Shown here piece by piece: positions 1 through 5,930 of a DNA stretch of 7,594 bases; within the stretch, counting starts at the first letter, position 1; every line of letters starts with the position of its first letter. Position numbers and translations under genes: made by a program. Below the pieces are notes generated by a model. It did no database searches, was not told where the DNA came from, and saw nothing but the letters and a program-made list of their open reading frames with translations. The DNA comes from Burkholderiales bacterium (GTDB lineage: Bacteria > Pseudomonadota > Gammaproteobacteria > Burkholderiales > SG8-41), in the NCBI GenBank assembly GCA_005800795.1, contig SYEN01000261.1:1-7594 (forward strand), given 5' to 3'.

Positions 1-939
1 ATCACGCCCAGCCGTCGCGGGCGCATGGTCGATTTTGGCGATATCTGGGAAGTGTTCAAGGTGGTGGCCGACGCGCACGGCATGTGCGTGATTCACGGCG
101 AAGACAACGATATCGTGATGCACATGTACGACAAGGTGATCCGCGAAAACCGTACGGGCTTTGAAAACATGGCCGAAGTACATAACGCCATGTCGGAAGA
201 TTTGTCGTTCCGTCGTGTGCTGGGGTTGGCGAAGAATGTACCGGGTATCGCCCTGTATTTCATGCATGTCAGCGCAGCGTTCGGTGTGGAGGCGATCCGT
301 GAGGCACGCGCCAAAGGCATGCCCATCTATGGCGAGACGCTGCATCAATATCTGATGTACACGTCCGAGGACTATAAAAGGCCGAATGGGCAGATCTATC
401 ACACCTATCCGTCGATCAAGGCGCAGGCGGATCAGAACGCGTTGTGGGCCGGCATGGTGGACAACACTATACACACGGTCGCCACCGATGAAGTGTGCTG
501 TTCGCTGAAGGACAAGATACAGGGCAAGCGCGTCGATGACACCACCGGCGGCAATGTCGGCGTCGAGCCGCGCGTGTCGCTGATGTATTCCGAAATGGTG
601 GGGCGGCGCGGTTACTCGCTGGAGAAATTCGTTGATCTGGTGTCCACCAACGCGGCGAAAATCATGGGTTTGTATCCGCGCAAGGGGGCGTTGGCGGCGG
701 GCTCGGATGCCGACGTAGTGGTGTTGGACACGTCGCGCCGATTCGTGTTGACCAAGGATATGCTGCATGAATCGGATTATTCGCCGTGGGAAGGCCACGA
801 AATGCTGGCATGGCCCTCGACCACAGTACTGCGCGGCAAGGTGGTGGTGGATGGCGGGCGATATCTGGGTGACCTGAAAGATGGCCAATTCTTGCCGCGC
901 AAGATTTCGCAGGACATCCGCAGCGGTGCGTTGTTGTGA
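1..939 (+). CDS. Dihydropyrimidinase/D-hydantoinase-like amidohydrolase (5' truncated by window edge)
   Basis: This is the C-terminal 312 residues of a cyclic-amidohydrolase family enzyme that would hydrolyse a cyclic ureide or imide ring in the cytoplasm. The frame is open from base 1, so the beginning lies outside; a full member is about 460-480 aa, so roughly 150 residues, including the HxH pair and carboxylated-lysine region, are missing. By family pattern, the remaining metal ligands are His32 (VIHGED), His89 (LYFMHVS) and Asp163 (VATDEV). GETLHQYL (111-118) matches the GETCPQYL block, and STNAAKIMGLYPRKG plus GSDADVVVLD (215-243) is the standard amidohydrolase C-terminal block. The usual Asp-His pair reads Asp-Glu here, and two cysteines follow, which points to a divergent subgroup. 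The substrate cannot be deduced; hydantoin, dihydropyrimidine or cyclic imide are all possible. The stop overlaps the next start by 4 bases, so the two are co-translated. Family assignment is firm, specificity open. Confidence 0.88.
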   Translation: MTPSRRGRMVDFGDIWEVFKVVADAHGMCVIHGEDNDIVMHMYDKVIRENRTGFENMAEVHNAMSEDLSFRRVLGLAKNVPGIALYFMHVSAAFGVEAIREARAKGMPIYGETLHQYLMYTSEDYKRPNGQIYHTYPSIKAQADQNALWAGMVDNTIHTVATDEVCCSLKDKIQGKRVDDTTGGNVGVEPRVSLMYSEMVGRRGYSLEKFVDLVSTNAAKIMGLYPRKGALAAGSDADVVVLDTSRRFVLTKDMLHESDYSPWEGHEMLAWPSTTVLRGKVVVDGGRYLGDLKDGQFLPRKISQDIRSGALL

Positions 940-1298
940 GCCTTGTGGAGCACGCGCCGCTTGCCGCTGCCGACGAGCGACTGCGCGCGTTTCTCGAACA
1001 AAGTCTTGCGCTGTGGCAGGTTACGGGCACTGTGCAGTTGGCCGCGGCGCCTGTCGTAGCCGAAATACGGGCCGGCAGTGGCGCTTCGGTGTGGGTGGAG
1101 CGCGCAGGAGACGACACACCGTTTCGCTGGTTCGTGCGTTGGCGCAGGGAAGGGGATGCGCCGGGCGGCGTGCGTGAGGTGCGGCCGCGCGCCTGTAGTT
1201 CGCTGGTGGGGTTGCTGGCGGCCGTGCGTGATGGCTTGGGTGTGGAGCGGGGCAGTGCGCTGCGGGTGGCGCCTGCGCCGGAGCCGGTGCTTTCGTGA
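936..1298 (+). CDS. Uncharacterised 120-aa protein between hydantoinase and CobW-type GTPase
   Basis: I do not recognise this protein. It starts with GTG inside the GTGA overlap with the upstream stop and ends in another GTGA overlap with the downstream GTPase, which is good evidence that it is real and translationally coupled on both sides. An in-frame GTG at 945 is an alternative start. It has no signal peptide or membrane segment. The N-terminal half is Ala/Leu-rich and probably helical (residues 8-45). The middle has a strand-like segment with SVWVER and FRWFVRWRREG (about 50-72). There is a single cysteine (CSSLVGLLAAVRDGLG, about 87-102). It is Arg-rich and GC-rich. Its conserved-looking position suggests an accessory role, such as a specificity subunit, folding or metallation helper for the hydrolase, but that is inference from context only. 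Confidence 0.7.
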   Translation: MSLVEHAPLAAADERLRAFLEQSLALWQVTGTVQLAAAPVVAEIRAGSGASVWVERAGDDTPFRWFVRWRREGDAPGGVREVRPRACSSLVGLLAAVRDGLGVERGSALRVAPAPEPVLS

Positions 1299-2329
1299 TT
1301 CCGGTTTCGGTCATTACCGGCTTTCTTGGCAGCGGCAAGACTACGCTGCTCGCGCGCCTGATGCGTGACCCGGCGATGGGGCGTACCGCGGTCATCATCA
1401 ATGAGTTCGGCGAAATCGCGCTTGATCATGACTTGATTGAAACCAGCGAAGAAAGTTTTGTGCAGCTATCGAATGGCTGCCTGTGCTGCAATGTGCGCAG
1501 TGATCTGACGGCAACGCTGGCTGATCTGGCGGCGCGGCGCGAGCAGGGCACGGTGCCGCCTTTTGAACGGGTGGTGATCGAAACCAGCGGTCTGGCCGAC
1601 CCTGCACCGATCCTGCATGCGCTGATGACGGATCGCGATCTTTGTGGATCCTATGCGCTGGATGCTGTGATAGCTACTGCAGATGCCGTGGTCGGCATCG
1701 ATGCGCTCGATCATCACGAAGAATCACGGCGGCAGGCTGCGGTGGCTGACCGGATCGTGATTACCAAGAGCGATCTGGCAGAGGCGCGCACGGAGGCACT
1801 CAAAAACCGCTTGGCCGTCATGAATCCGGGTGCCCGAATAACCGAGGGGGCGTATGGCACAATGTCGCCTGCGTTGCTGTTCGGCTGCGGGTTTTATGAC
1901 GTGACTGGCAAGCATCCGGATGTGGGTGTGTGGCTGAATCATGAATCCCTCCACGCCCCGTACGGTCATGAACATGCGCATGCTCCCCACACGCACACCC
2001 CGTCCATCACCAGTTTTTGCATTGTGCGTGAGCAGCCGTTGCACGCGGTGACGCTGCCGCTGCTGTTGTCAGCGCTGGCAGAAAACTGCGGTACCGATTT
2101 GCTGCGCGTAAAAGGCATCGTACACGTGCGTGAATCACCCAATCGGCCCGCCGTGATCCACGGCGTGCAGCACGTGTATCACGCGCCCGCGTGGCTCCCC
2201 TGCTGGCCCTCCGAAGACAAACGCACGCGCATGGTGTTTATTGGCCGCAACCTGCGGGAGTCGTGGGTGCGGGCGTTGATCGAATTGCTGGACGAAGAAG
2301 TCGGCGCGGTGGGCGCAAGTCACGTCTGA
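1295..2329 (+). CDS. CobW/COG0523 (G3E family) GTPase, putative metallochaperone
   Basis: A 344-aa P-loop GTPase of the G3E family. Visible motifs in order: Walker A GFLGSGKTT (9-17), INEFGE (35-40), the metal-binding CLCC motif (62-65), the Walker-B-like ETSGLADP (96-103), and the guanine-specificity motif ITKSD (156-160). A His-rich linker follows (about 216-235, with HEHAHAPHTHT), then a CobW C-terminal domain (about 237-334). The CxCC cysteines and His cluster are features of COG0523 proteins that bind Zn, Co or related metals and deliver them to client enzymes with GTP hydrolysis. The start is GTG, overlapping the previous stop; GGAG at 1280-1283 could serve as ribosome binding site. True cobalamin CobW is unlikely because no cobalamin genes are near. 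The neighbouring hydantoinase, a metal-dependent family, is the obvious candidate client; this is inferred from gene order. Length is normal and no motif is missing. Confidence 0.93.
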   Translation: MIPVSVITGFLGSGKTTLLARLMRDPAMGRTAVIINEFGEIALDHDLIETSEESFVQLSNGCLCCNVRSDLTATLADLAARREQGTVPPFERVVIETSGLADPAPILHALMTDRDLCGSYALDAVIATADAVVGIDALDHHEESRRQAAVADRIVITKSDLAEARTEALKNRLAVMNPGARITEGAYGTMSPALLFGCGFYDVTGKHPDVGVWLNHESLHAPYGHEHAHAPHTHTPSITSFCIVREQPLHAVTLPLLLSALAENCGTDLLRVKGIVHVRESPNRPAVIHGVQHVYHAPAWLPCWPSEDKRTRMVFIGRNLRESWVRALIELLDEEVGAVGASHV

Positions 2330-2413
2330 ACTCTGCTCGTCACTTCGCTGACTCAGCCTTCATGAATGCGGCACTTGCCGTGGTCCGGTGCGGGCGGTGG
2401 TCTGGGCTGGGGC

Positions 2414-2429
2414 GCTGACCGATGTCAGC
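2414..2429. repeat. Perfect small hairpin GCTGAC-CGAT-GTCAGC downstream of the GTPase
   Basis: The arms GCTGAC (2414-2419) and GTCAGC (2424-2429) are perfectly complementary around a CGAT loop. On the + strand the hairpin is followed by an A run, not a T run, so it is not a canonical intrinsic terminator. It lies about 85 bases past the GTPase stop and just before the A-rich repeats. It may be a weak or factor-assisted 3' end, or an operator half of the downstream control region. A second GCTGA-N-TCAGC dyad occurs at 2347-2357 in the same gap. Confidence 0.4.
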
Positions 2430-2462
2430 AAAAATACGGACAAAAATACGAACAAAAGCGAC
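2430..2462. repeat. Tandem 12-base A-tract repeat, two full copies plus a partial third
   Basis: AAAAATACGGAC (2430-2441) is followed directly by AAAAATACGAAC (2442-2453), differing at one base, and by the shorter AAAAGCGAC (2454-2462). The A tracts are thus spaced about one helical turn apart, a pattern that bends DNA or binds the RNA polymerase alpha subunit. It stands out from the GC-rich surroundings and sits 66-98 bases upstream of the next gene, where an upstream promoter element or regulator site would be expected. Function is inferred. Confidence 0.5.
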
Positions 2463-2464
2463 TG

Positions 2465-2490
2465 TAAAGTGAGATTCCGTACGTACTTTA
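2465..2490. promoter_or_regulatory. Candidate operator: TAAAGT-N14-ACTTTA dyad with internal GTACGTAC palindrome
   Basis: TAAAGT at 2465-2470 is the exact reverse complement of ACTTTA at 2485-2490, and a self-complementary GTACGTAC sits at 2479-2486. The element lies 38 bases before the start of the isomerase gene and right after the A-tract repeats, so it may bind a dimeric regulator of the isomerase-receptor-flavoprotein unit. No convincing -35/-10 pair could be read, and no regulator gene is in the window. A 6-base dyad can arise by chance. Confidence 0.3.
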
Positions 2491-2527
2491 TGCGCAAGCC
2501 TCGTCATGTGGTGCGCGGTAGGATAAC

Positions 2528-3259
2528 ATGGCGGAATTTACCCAACGTGTAGCGAGATTTCCCATGGCAAATCCTTCAAATGCTTTGCATGTCGGCCTGA
2601 TGGTGCCCAGCAATAACACCACGATGGAGCGTGAACTGAAGTTCTGGCTACCGCCCGGTTCCACATGCATGACGCAGCGCATACCGCGTGGCAAGGGCAT
2701 GCTGACCAAGGAAACCCTGCCTGAATACATGGCACAGGCCTTGAAGCTTGCAGAAGTCTTCGACGATCCGAAAGTGGACGTGGTTGCTTACGGCTGCACC
2801 GCCGCCGGGTTTATTTCCGGCCCGTCGGGTGACAAGGCGCTGGCGCGCAGCCTGACCAATATTTCCGGCAAGAACGTGGTGACCACTGCCCGTTCGATGG
2901 TGCTGGCGTTGCAGGACGCGAAAGTCAAGAACATCGCGCTAGTGACACCGTATCTGGACGGCGTCAATACGCAACTGAAGGCGTTTCTGGCCGACGGCGG
3001 CATCACGGTTACGCGTTTCAACAGTTTTTACGCGCAGAATGTTGACGAGTTGGGACGCATCGAGGCGCATCAGGTGGCACAGCTCGCGCGCGAAACCATG
3101 GGCGACGATTGCGAGGCGATGTTCATCGGCTGTTCGCAGTTGCCAACGGCGGAAATTCTCGGCGATCTGGAACGCGAATTTGGCCGCCCCACGTTTTCGT
3201 CGATTCAGGTCACTGCGCATCGCGCGCTGCAAGAGGACCGAGGACGCATGGCCGCGTGA
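2528..3259 (+). CDS. Maleate isomerase / arylmalonate decarboxylase-like enzyme (Asp/Glu racemase superfamily)
   Basis: A 243-aa cytoplasmic enzyme of the Asp/Glu racemase superfamily, closest in pattern to maleate cis-trans isomerases, which convert maleate to fumarate through a cysteine adduct. Visible are the substrate-binding loop VGLMVPSNNTTME (22-34), first cysteine C90 in AYGCTAAGF, TPYLDGVN (140-147) with the conserved Tyr142, N165 in RFNSF, and second cysteine C202 in GCSQLPT. Arylmalonate decarboxylases have glycine in place of the first cysteine, so the pair favours isomerase or racemase activity. An alternative ATG at 2564 gives 231 aa and places the cysteines at 78 and 190, close to the family's usual numbering. 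The 2528 start was kept because AGGA at 2520-2523 is the better ribosome binding site. A Bug receptor and a flavoprotein follow on the same strand, suggesting an organic-acid catabolic operon. The substrate could instead be another dicarboxylate or a hydantoin-type compound. Confidence 0.85.
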   Translation: MAEFTQRVARFPMANPSNALHVGLMVPSNNTTMERELKFWLPPGSTCMTQRIPRGKGMLTKETLPEYMAQALKLAEVFDDPKVDVVAYGCTAAGFISGPSGDKALARSLTNISGKNVVTTARSMVLALQDAKVKNIALVTPYLDGVNTQLKAFLADGGITVTRFNSFYAQNVDELGRIEAHQVAQLARETMGDDCEAMFIGCSQLPTAEILGDLEREFGRPTFSSIQVTAHRALQEDRGRMAA

Positions 3260-3269
3260 GTCGTATCCC

Positions 3270-4274
3270 ATGCTTGGTTTTAAAAATAGTGATATAAAAC
3301 AAATATTTGCGATATTACTCCGCACGCTGGTGGCAACGGCAACGCTGGCGGTGGTGCAGGCAGCGGCCGCAGATGCACCGTTCCCGGCCAAGCCGGTGCG
3401 CATCATTGCCGCTTCCACCGGCACCAGCGGCGACTTGCTGGCGCGTTATCTGGGGCAACGCCTGAGCGAACGCTGGCAACAACCTGTGGTAACGGAAAAC
3501 CGGTCTGGCGCCGGTGCGGTGATTGCTGCCGAAGTGGCGGCGAAGGCCGCTCCGGATGGCTACACGGTGCATCTCGGGCAACACGGTTCATTTGCTGCTG
3601 CGCCGGGGCTCTACAAAAAGCTGTCGTACGATCCGCTGAAGGATTTCGCGCCAATCACTTTCTACGCGCATGTGCCGCTGCTGATCGTGGCGCACCCGTC
3701 ATTTCCGCCGGGCAATATGAAAGAGCTGGTTGAATACGCCAGGTCACGTCCCGATGCTATCAATTATGGTTCGGGTGGTGCCGGCCTCATCGGGCATCTG
3801 AATTTTGAGTTGCTGAACGTCACTGCCGGTCTGAAGCTGGTGCATGTGCCGTATAAAGGTGTCGGGGCTTCGCTAACCGCGGTGATGAGCGGTGAGGTGC
3901 AGTTGGGAACCGTGCCTGTGCCAGTGTCGCTGCCGCAGGTGACGGCAGGCAAGGTGAAGGCGTACGCCAACACCGGCGCCAACCGCTTTGCCGGCGCGCC
4001 GAATATTCCGACCGTGGCCGAGGCGGGGTTTCCCGGTTTCGAGGCTGTGACCTGGTTCGCGATGTTCGCGCCGGCACGCACACCGCCGGAGCGAGTTCGC
4101 GTGCTGAACCGCGACATGGTGGCTGCGATATCCGCGCCCGCCACGCGCAGTTGGCTGATCGCGCAGGGTGCCGATCCTGCACCCGGCACGCCGGAAGCGC
4201 TGACGGCGTTTTTGCGAAATGACATCGAGAAGTGGGGCAAGGTGATACGCGCGGCGGGCATACAGCCTGACTAG
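3270..4274 (+). CDS. Bug/TctC-family periplasmic solute receptor (first of three)
   Basis: A 334-aa tripartite-tricarboxylate-type substrate-binding protein that would capture an organic acid or related solute in the periplasm. The frame is open upstream to 3039, but ATG 3270 gives the expected length and an N-terminal Sec signal: basic/polar start, hydrophobic stretch about 12-33, likely cleavage near AAAADAPFP (residues 31-39). Family blocks: PAKPVRIIAAS (39-49), G-D-LLARYLG with Asp55 (54-62), ENRSGAGAVIAAEVAAKAAP (76-95) then DGYT, LSYDPLKDFAPIT (118-130), VHVPYKG (191-197), PNIPTVAEAGFPGF (244-257), APARTPPE (267-274) and WGKVIRAAGI (322-331). GTGAG at 3255-3259, overlapping the previous stop, can act as ribosome binding site; the gap is 10 bases, so it is almost certainly co-transcribed with the isomerase. 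The first 15 codons are strikingly A/T-rich. No TctA/TctB partner is present, so it either borrows a distant transporter or serves as a sensor. The ligand is unknown. Confidence 0.93.
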   Translation: MLGFKNSDIKQIFAILLRTLVATATLAVVQAAAADAPFPAKPVRIIAASTGTSGDLLARYLGQRLSERWQQPVVTENRSGAGAVIAAEVAAKAAPDGYTVHLGQHGSFAAAPGLYKKLSYDPLKDFAPITFYAHVPLLIVAHPSFPPGNMKELVEYARSRPDAINYGSGGAGLIGHLNFELLNVTAGLKLVHVPYKGVGASLTAVMSGEVQLGTVPVPVSLPQVTAGKVKAYANTGANRFAGAPNIPTVAEAGFPGFEAVTWFAMFAPARTPPERVRVLNRDMVAAISAPATRSWLIAQGADPAPGTPEALTAFLRNDIEKWGKVIRAAGIQPD

Positions 4275-4290
4275 TGCGGCGCCATCTTTT

Positions 4291-4297
4291 GAAGGAA
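4291..4297 (+). promoter_or_regulatory. Strong ribosome binding site (GAAGGAA) of the flavoprotein gene
   Basis: GAAGGAA lies 5 bases before the ATG at 4303 and is the best Shine-Dalgarno match in the window. It fixes the start of the flavoprotein gene and suggests efficient independent initiation inside the operon. Confidence 0.75.
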
Positions 4298-4302
4298 ACC
4301 CA

Positions 4303-5727
4303 ATGAGTACACCCTCAAGCACAGTGGCATTCGATCTCATCTGCGTTGGCGGCGGTTACGCCGGCTTATCCGCAGCTGCGCGTGCCGCGCAACTTGGATT
4401 GAAAGCGGTGGTGCTGGAACGTGGCGCGGATGAACTCTATGCTTGTAATTCGCGCGTGGCGGGTGGCGTGCTGCATGTGTCGTACAACGATCCGGCTGTG
4501 CCGCCGGATACCATCGCACAAGCCATCACAGAAATCACAGCAGGTTATGCCGATGCCGCGTTGGTCAAGGCCATGGCGGATAACGCGTCGCGCGCGGTGC
4601 ACTGGTTGCAAAGCGAAGGCGCGCACTTTGAGCGGCTGACTACAGCGGGCTGGCGCAATTGGGTGTTGGCGCCCGTACGGCCGCCGGCGACGCATCTGGA
4701 ATGGCAGGGGCTGGGTTCGGATCAGGGCTTACGGGCGCTGGAAAAGAATTTGTGCGAGCGCGGTGGTGCTTTGCATAGAAATACGCAGGTCATTGATTTA
4801 ATTGAAGAAAATAATTCCTGCGTGGGAGTGCATGTGCAACGCGGCGATAGCACGATGGAATTTCGTGGACGCGCCGTATTGTTGGCCGACGGGGGATTTC
4901 AGGCCAATGCGGATTTGCTCAAGCAGCATATTTCGCCTGCGCCGCAGGCGTTGAAGCAGCGCAACGTGCGCACCGGCGTTGGCGACGGCTTGCGCATGGC
5001 GCGCGCGGTGGGTGCGGCGGTCAGTCCGCTCGAAGCGTTTTATGGCCACGTGCTGTCGCGCGACGCCATGCACAATGACCGCCTGTGGCCGTATCCGCAG
5101 CTCGATGAACTGGCGGCTGCCGGCATGGTGGTCAACCCGCTCGGTCAACGCATCGGTGATGAAGGCATGGGCGGTGTGTATATCACCAATATTATGGCGC
5201 GGCAGCCTGATCCCCTTGCCCTGTCGGCGGTGTTCGACGAAGTCATTTGGCAAGGAGCGGGACGCGCGGCGGGTATTCCACCCAACGCCACGCTGATTGA
5301 GCACGGCGGCACCTTGTTCAAGGCCGCTACGCTGGCCGCGCTGGCTGCTCAACTGGGTGTGGACGCTGCCGGACTCGAAGCCACGGTGCGCGACTACAAC
5401 GCCGCGCTGGCGGCGGGCAAACTCGCGGCACTCAAACCGGCGCGCAGCGCCACCCGGCGCAAACCCATGCCAGTCGCCACCGCACCCTTCTATGGCGCAC
5501 CGCTGTGTGCCGGGATTACGTACACCATGGGCGGCGTGCGCATCAACGCCAACGCGCAGGTGCTGCGCGAGAATGGTTCCACCATCGCGGGGCTTTACGC
5601 AGCAGGCGCATCCACTGGTGGTCTCGAGGGCGGGCCTGCAGCGGGCTACGTGGGAGGGCTGATGAAAGCCCTGACGTTTGGCTTGCTGGCGGCGGAACAT
5701 GTCGCTTCAGGTGTGCAAAAATCCTAG
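4303..5727 (+). CDS. FAD-dependent oxidoreductase, fumarate reductase / tricarballylate dehydrogenase-like (FAD_binding_2)
   Basis: A 474-aa soluble flavoprotein of the fumarate reductase/succinate dehydrogenase flavoprotein superfamily, which also includes TcuA-like tricarballylate dehydrogenases and ketosteroid dehydrogenases. The dinucleotide-binding fold starts at DLICVGGGYAGLSAAARAA (11-29), with ribose-binding Glu39 in VLERG. GVGDGLRMARAVGA (225-238) and NPLGQRIGDEG (278-288) are typical of the family, the latter near the capping domain. FYGAPLCAGITYTMGGVRIN (396-415) and the FAD-closing block GLYAAGASTGGLEGGPAAGY (430-449) finish the protein. There is no signal peptide, so it is cytoplasmic, unlike periplasmic fumarate reductases. 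The C-terminal block differs from the NYPGG-type loop of many TcuA proteins, so the substrate is not assignable. It starts 28 bases after the receptor stop with a strong ribosome binding site; operon context suggests it oxidises or reduces the acid imported or isomerised by its neighbours. Confidence 0.9.
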   Translation: MSTPSSTVAFDLICVGGGYAGLSAAARAAQLGLKAVVLERGADELYACNSRVAGGVLHVSYNDPAVPPDTIAQAITEITAGYADAALVKAMADNASRAVHWLQSEGAHFERLTTAGWRNWVLAPVRPPATHLEWQGLGSDQGLRALEKNLCERGGALHRNTQVIDLIEENNSCVGVHVQRGDSTMEFRGRAVLLADGGFQANADLLKQHISPAPQALKQRNVRTGVGDGLRMARAVGAAVSPLEAFYGHVLSRDAMHNDRLWPYPQLDELAAAGMVVNPLGQRIGDEGMGGVYITNIMARQPDPLALSAVFDEVIWQGAGRAAGIPPNATLIEHGGTLFKAATLAALAAQLGVDAAGLEATVRDYNAALAAGKLAALKPARSATRRKPMPVATAPFYGAPLCAGITYTMGGVRINANAQVLRENGSTIAGLYAAGASTGGLEGGPAAGYVGGLMKALTFGLLAAEHVASGVQKS

Positions 5728-5746
5728 AGCCTGTTTTGGATTTTCG

Positions 5747-5812
5747 GCGAGAAGAATAAAGGCGCGTACCGACTGCGGCTCCCCAGCGGAGTTCGCGCCA
5801 CTCTTCTTTCGC
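5747..5812. repeat. Long imperfect palindrome in the gap after the flavoprotein gene
   Basis: Left arm 5747-5766 (GCGA, GAAGAA, TAAA, GGCGCG) pairs imperfectly with right arm 5794-5812 (CGCGCC, AC, TCTTCTTTCGC). Inside, CCG-a-CTG pairs with CAG-CGG around CGGCTCCC, so the whole 66 bases can fold into one long, interrupted hairpin. It begins 20 bases past the flavoprotein stop. No T run follows on either strand, so it is not a plain intrinsic terminator. Its size and layered arms resemble dispersed palindromic repeats (REP-like elements) that sit between bacterial operons, and such a structure would also protect the upstream mRNA 3' end. Whether it recurs in the genome cannot be seen here. Confidence 0.55.
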
Positions 5813-5844
5813 GAGAGGGGTATTGGTCAGGACACAGAGGGTTT

Positions 5845-5877
5845 TTGTAAGTATCTGTTTTAATTGAGTTTTTACAA
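5845..5877. promoter_or_regulatory. AT-rich leader with TTGTAA-N21-TTACAA dyad upstream of second receptor
   Basis: A sharply AT-rich island at about 5841-5880 contains TTGTAA (5845-5850) and its exact reverse complement TTACAA (5872-5877), with TTTAAT (5859-5864), a 5/6 match to a -10 box, between them. No good -35 box sits at the right distance. Its place 54 bases before the receptor start makes it the most likely promoter/operator area for that gene, but the call rests on composition and a short dyad only. Confidence 0.3.
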
Positions 5878-5930
5878 CATTCAGTATGGGCCTCCCGTGG
5901 AACGCGGCACACACTGCAGGATCGGTGAGA

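Noticed and set aside
662..1429. Open frame of 255 codons on the minus strand
   Set aside because: It runs antisense across three genes with clear motifs or coupling, and is Pro/Arg/Ser-rich without recognisable features.
2347..2357. GCTGACTCAGC palindrome
   Set aside because: Five-base arms around one base are too short to call a site on their own; mentioned only as sharing half-sites with the hairpin at 2414.
2414..2440. Hairpin considered as a rho-independent terminator of the GTPase operon
   Set aside because: The stem is followed by A residues rather than a T run on the + strand, and there is no minus-strand gene for it to serve.
3039..3269. Upstream extension of the first receptor frame
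   Set aside because: It overlaps the isomerase gene in another frame and would bury the signal peptide; the ATG at 3270 gives normal family length and a proper signal.
4798..5700. Long open frame of 300 codons on the minus strand
   Set aside because: It lies wholly inside the flavoprotein gene, reads as Arg/His/Ala-rich low-information protein, and has no family motif; typical antisense artefact of GC-rich coding DNA.
5886..5930. Upstream start for the second receptor
   Set aside because: There is no ribosome site before 5886, and it would add 15 residues in front of a good signal peptide starting at 5931.
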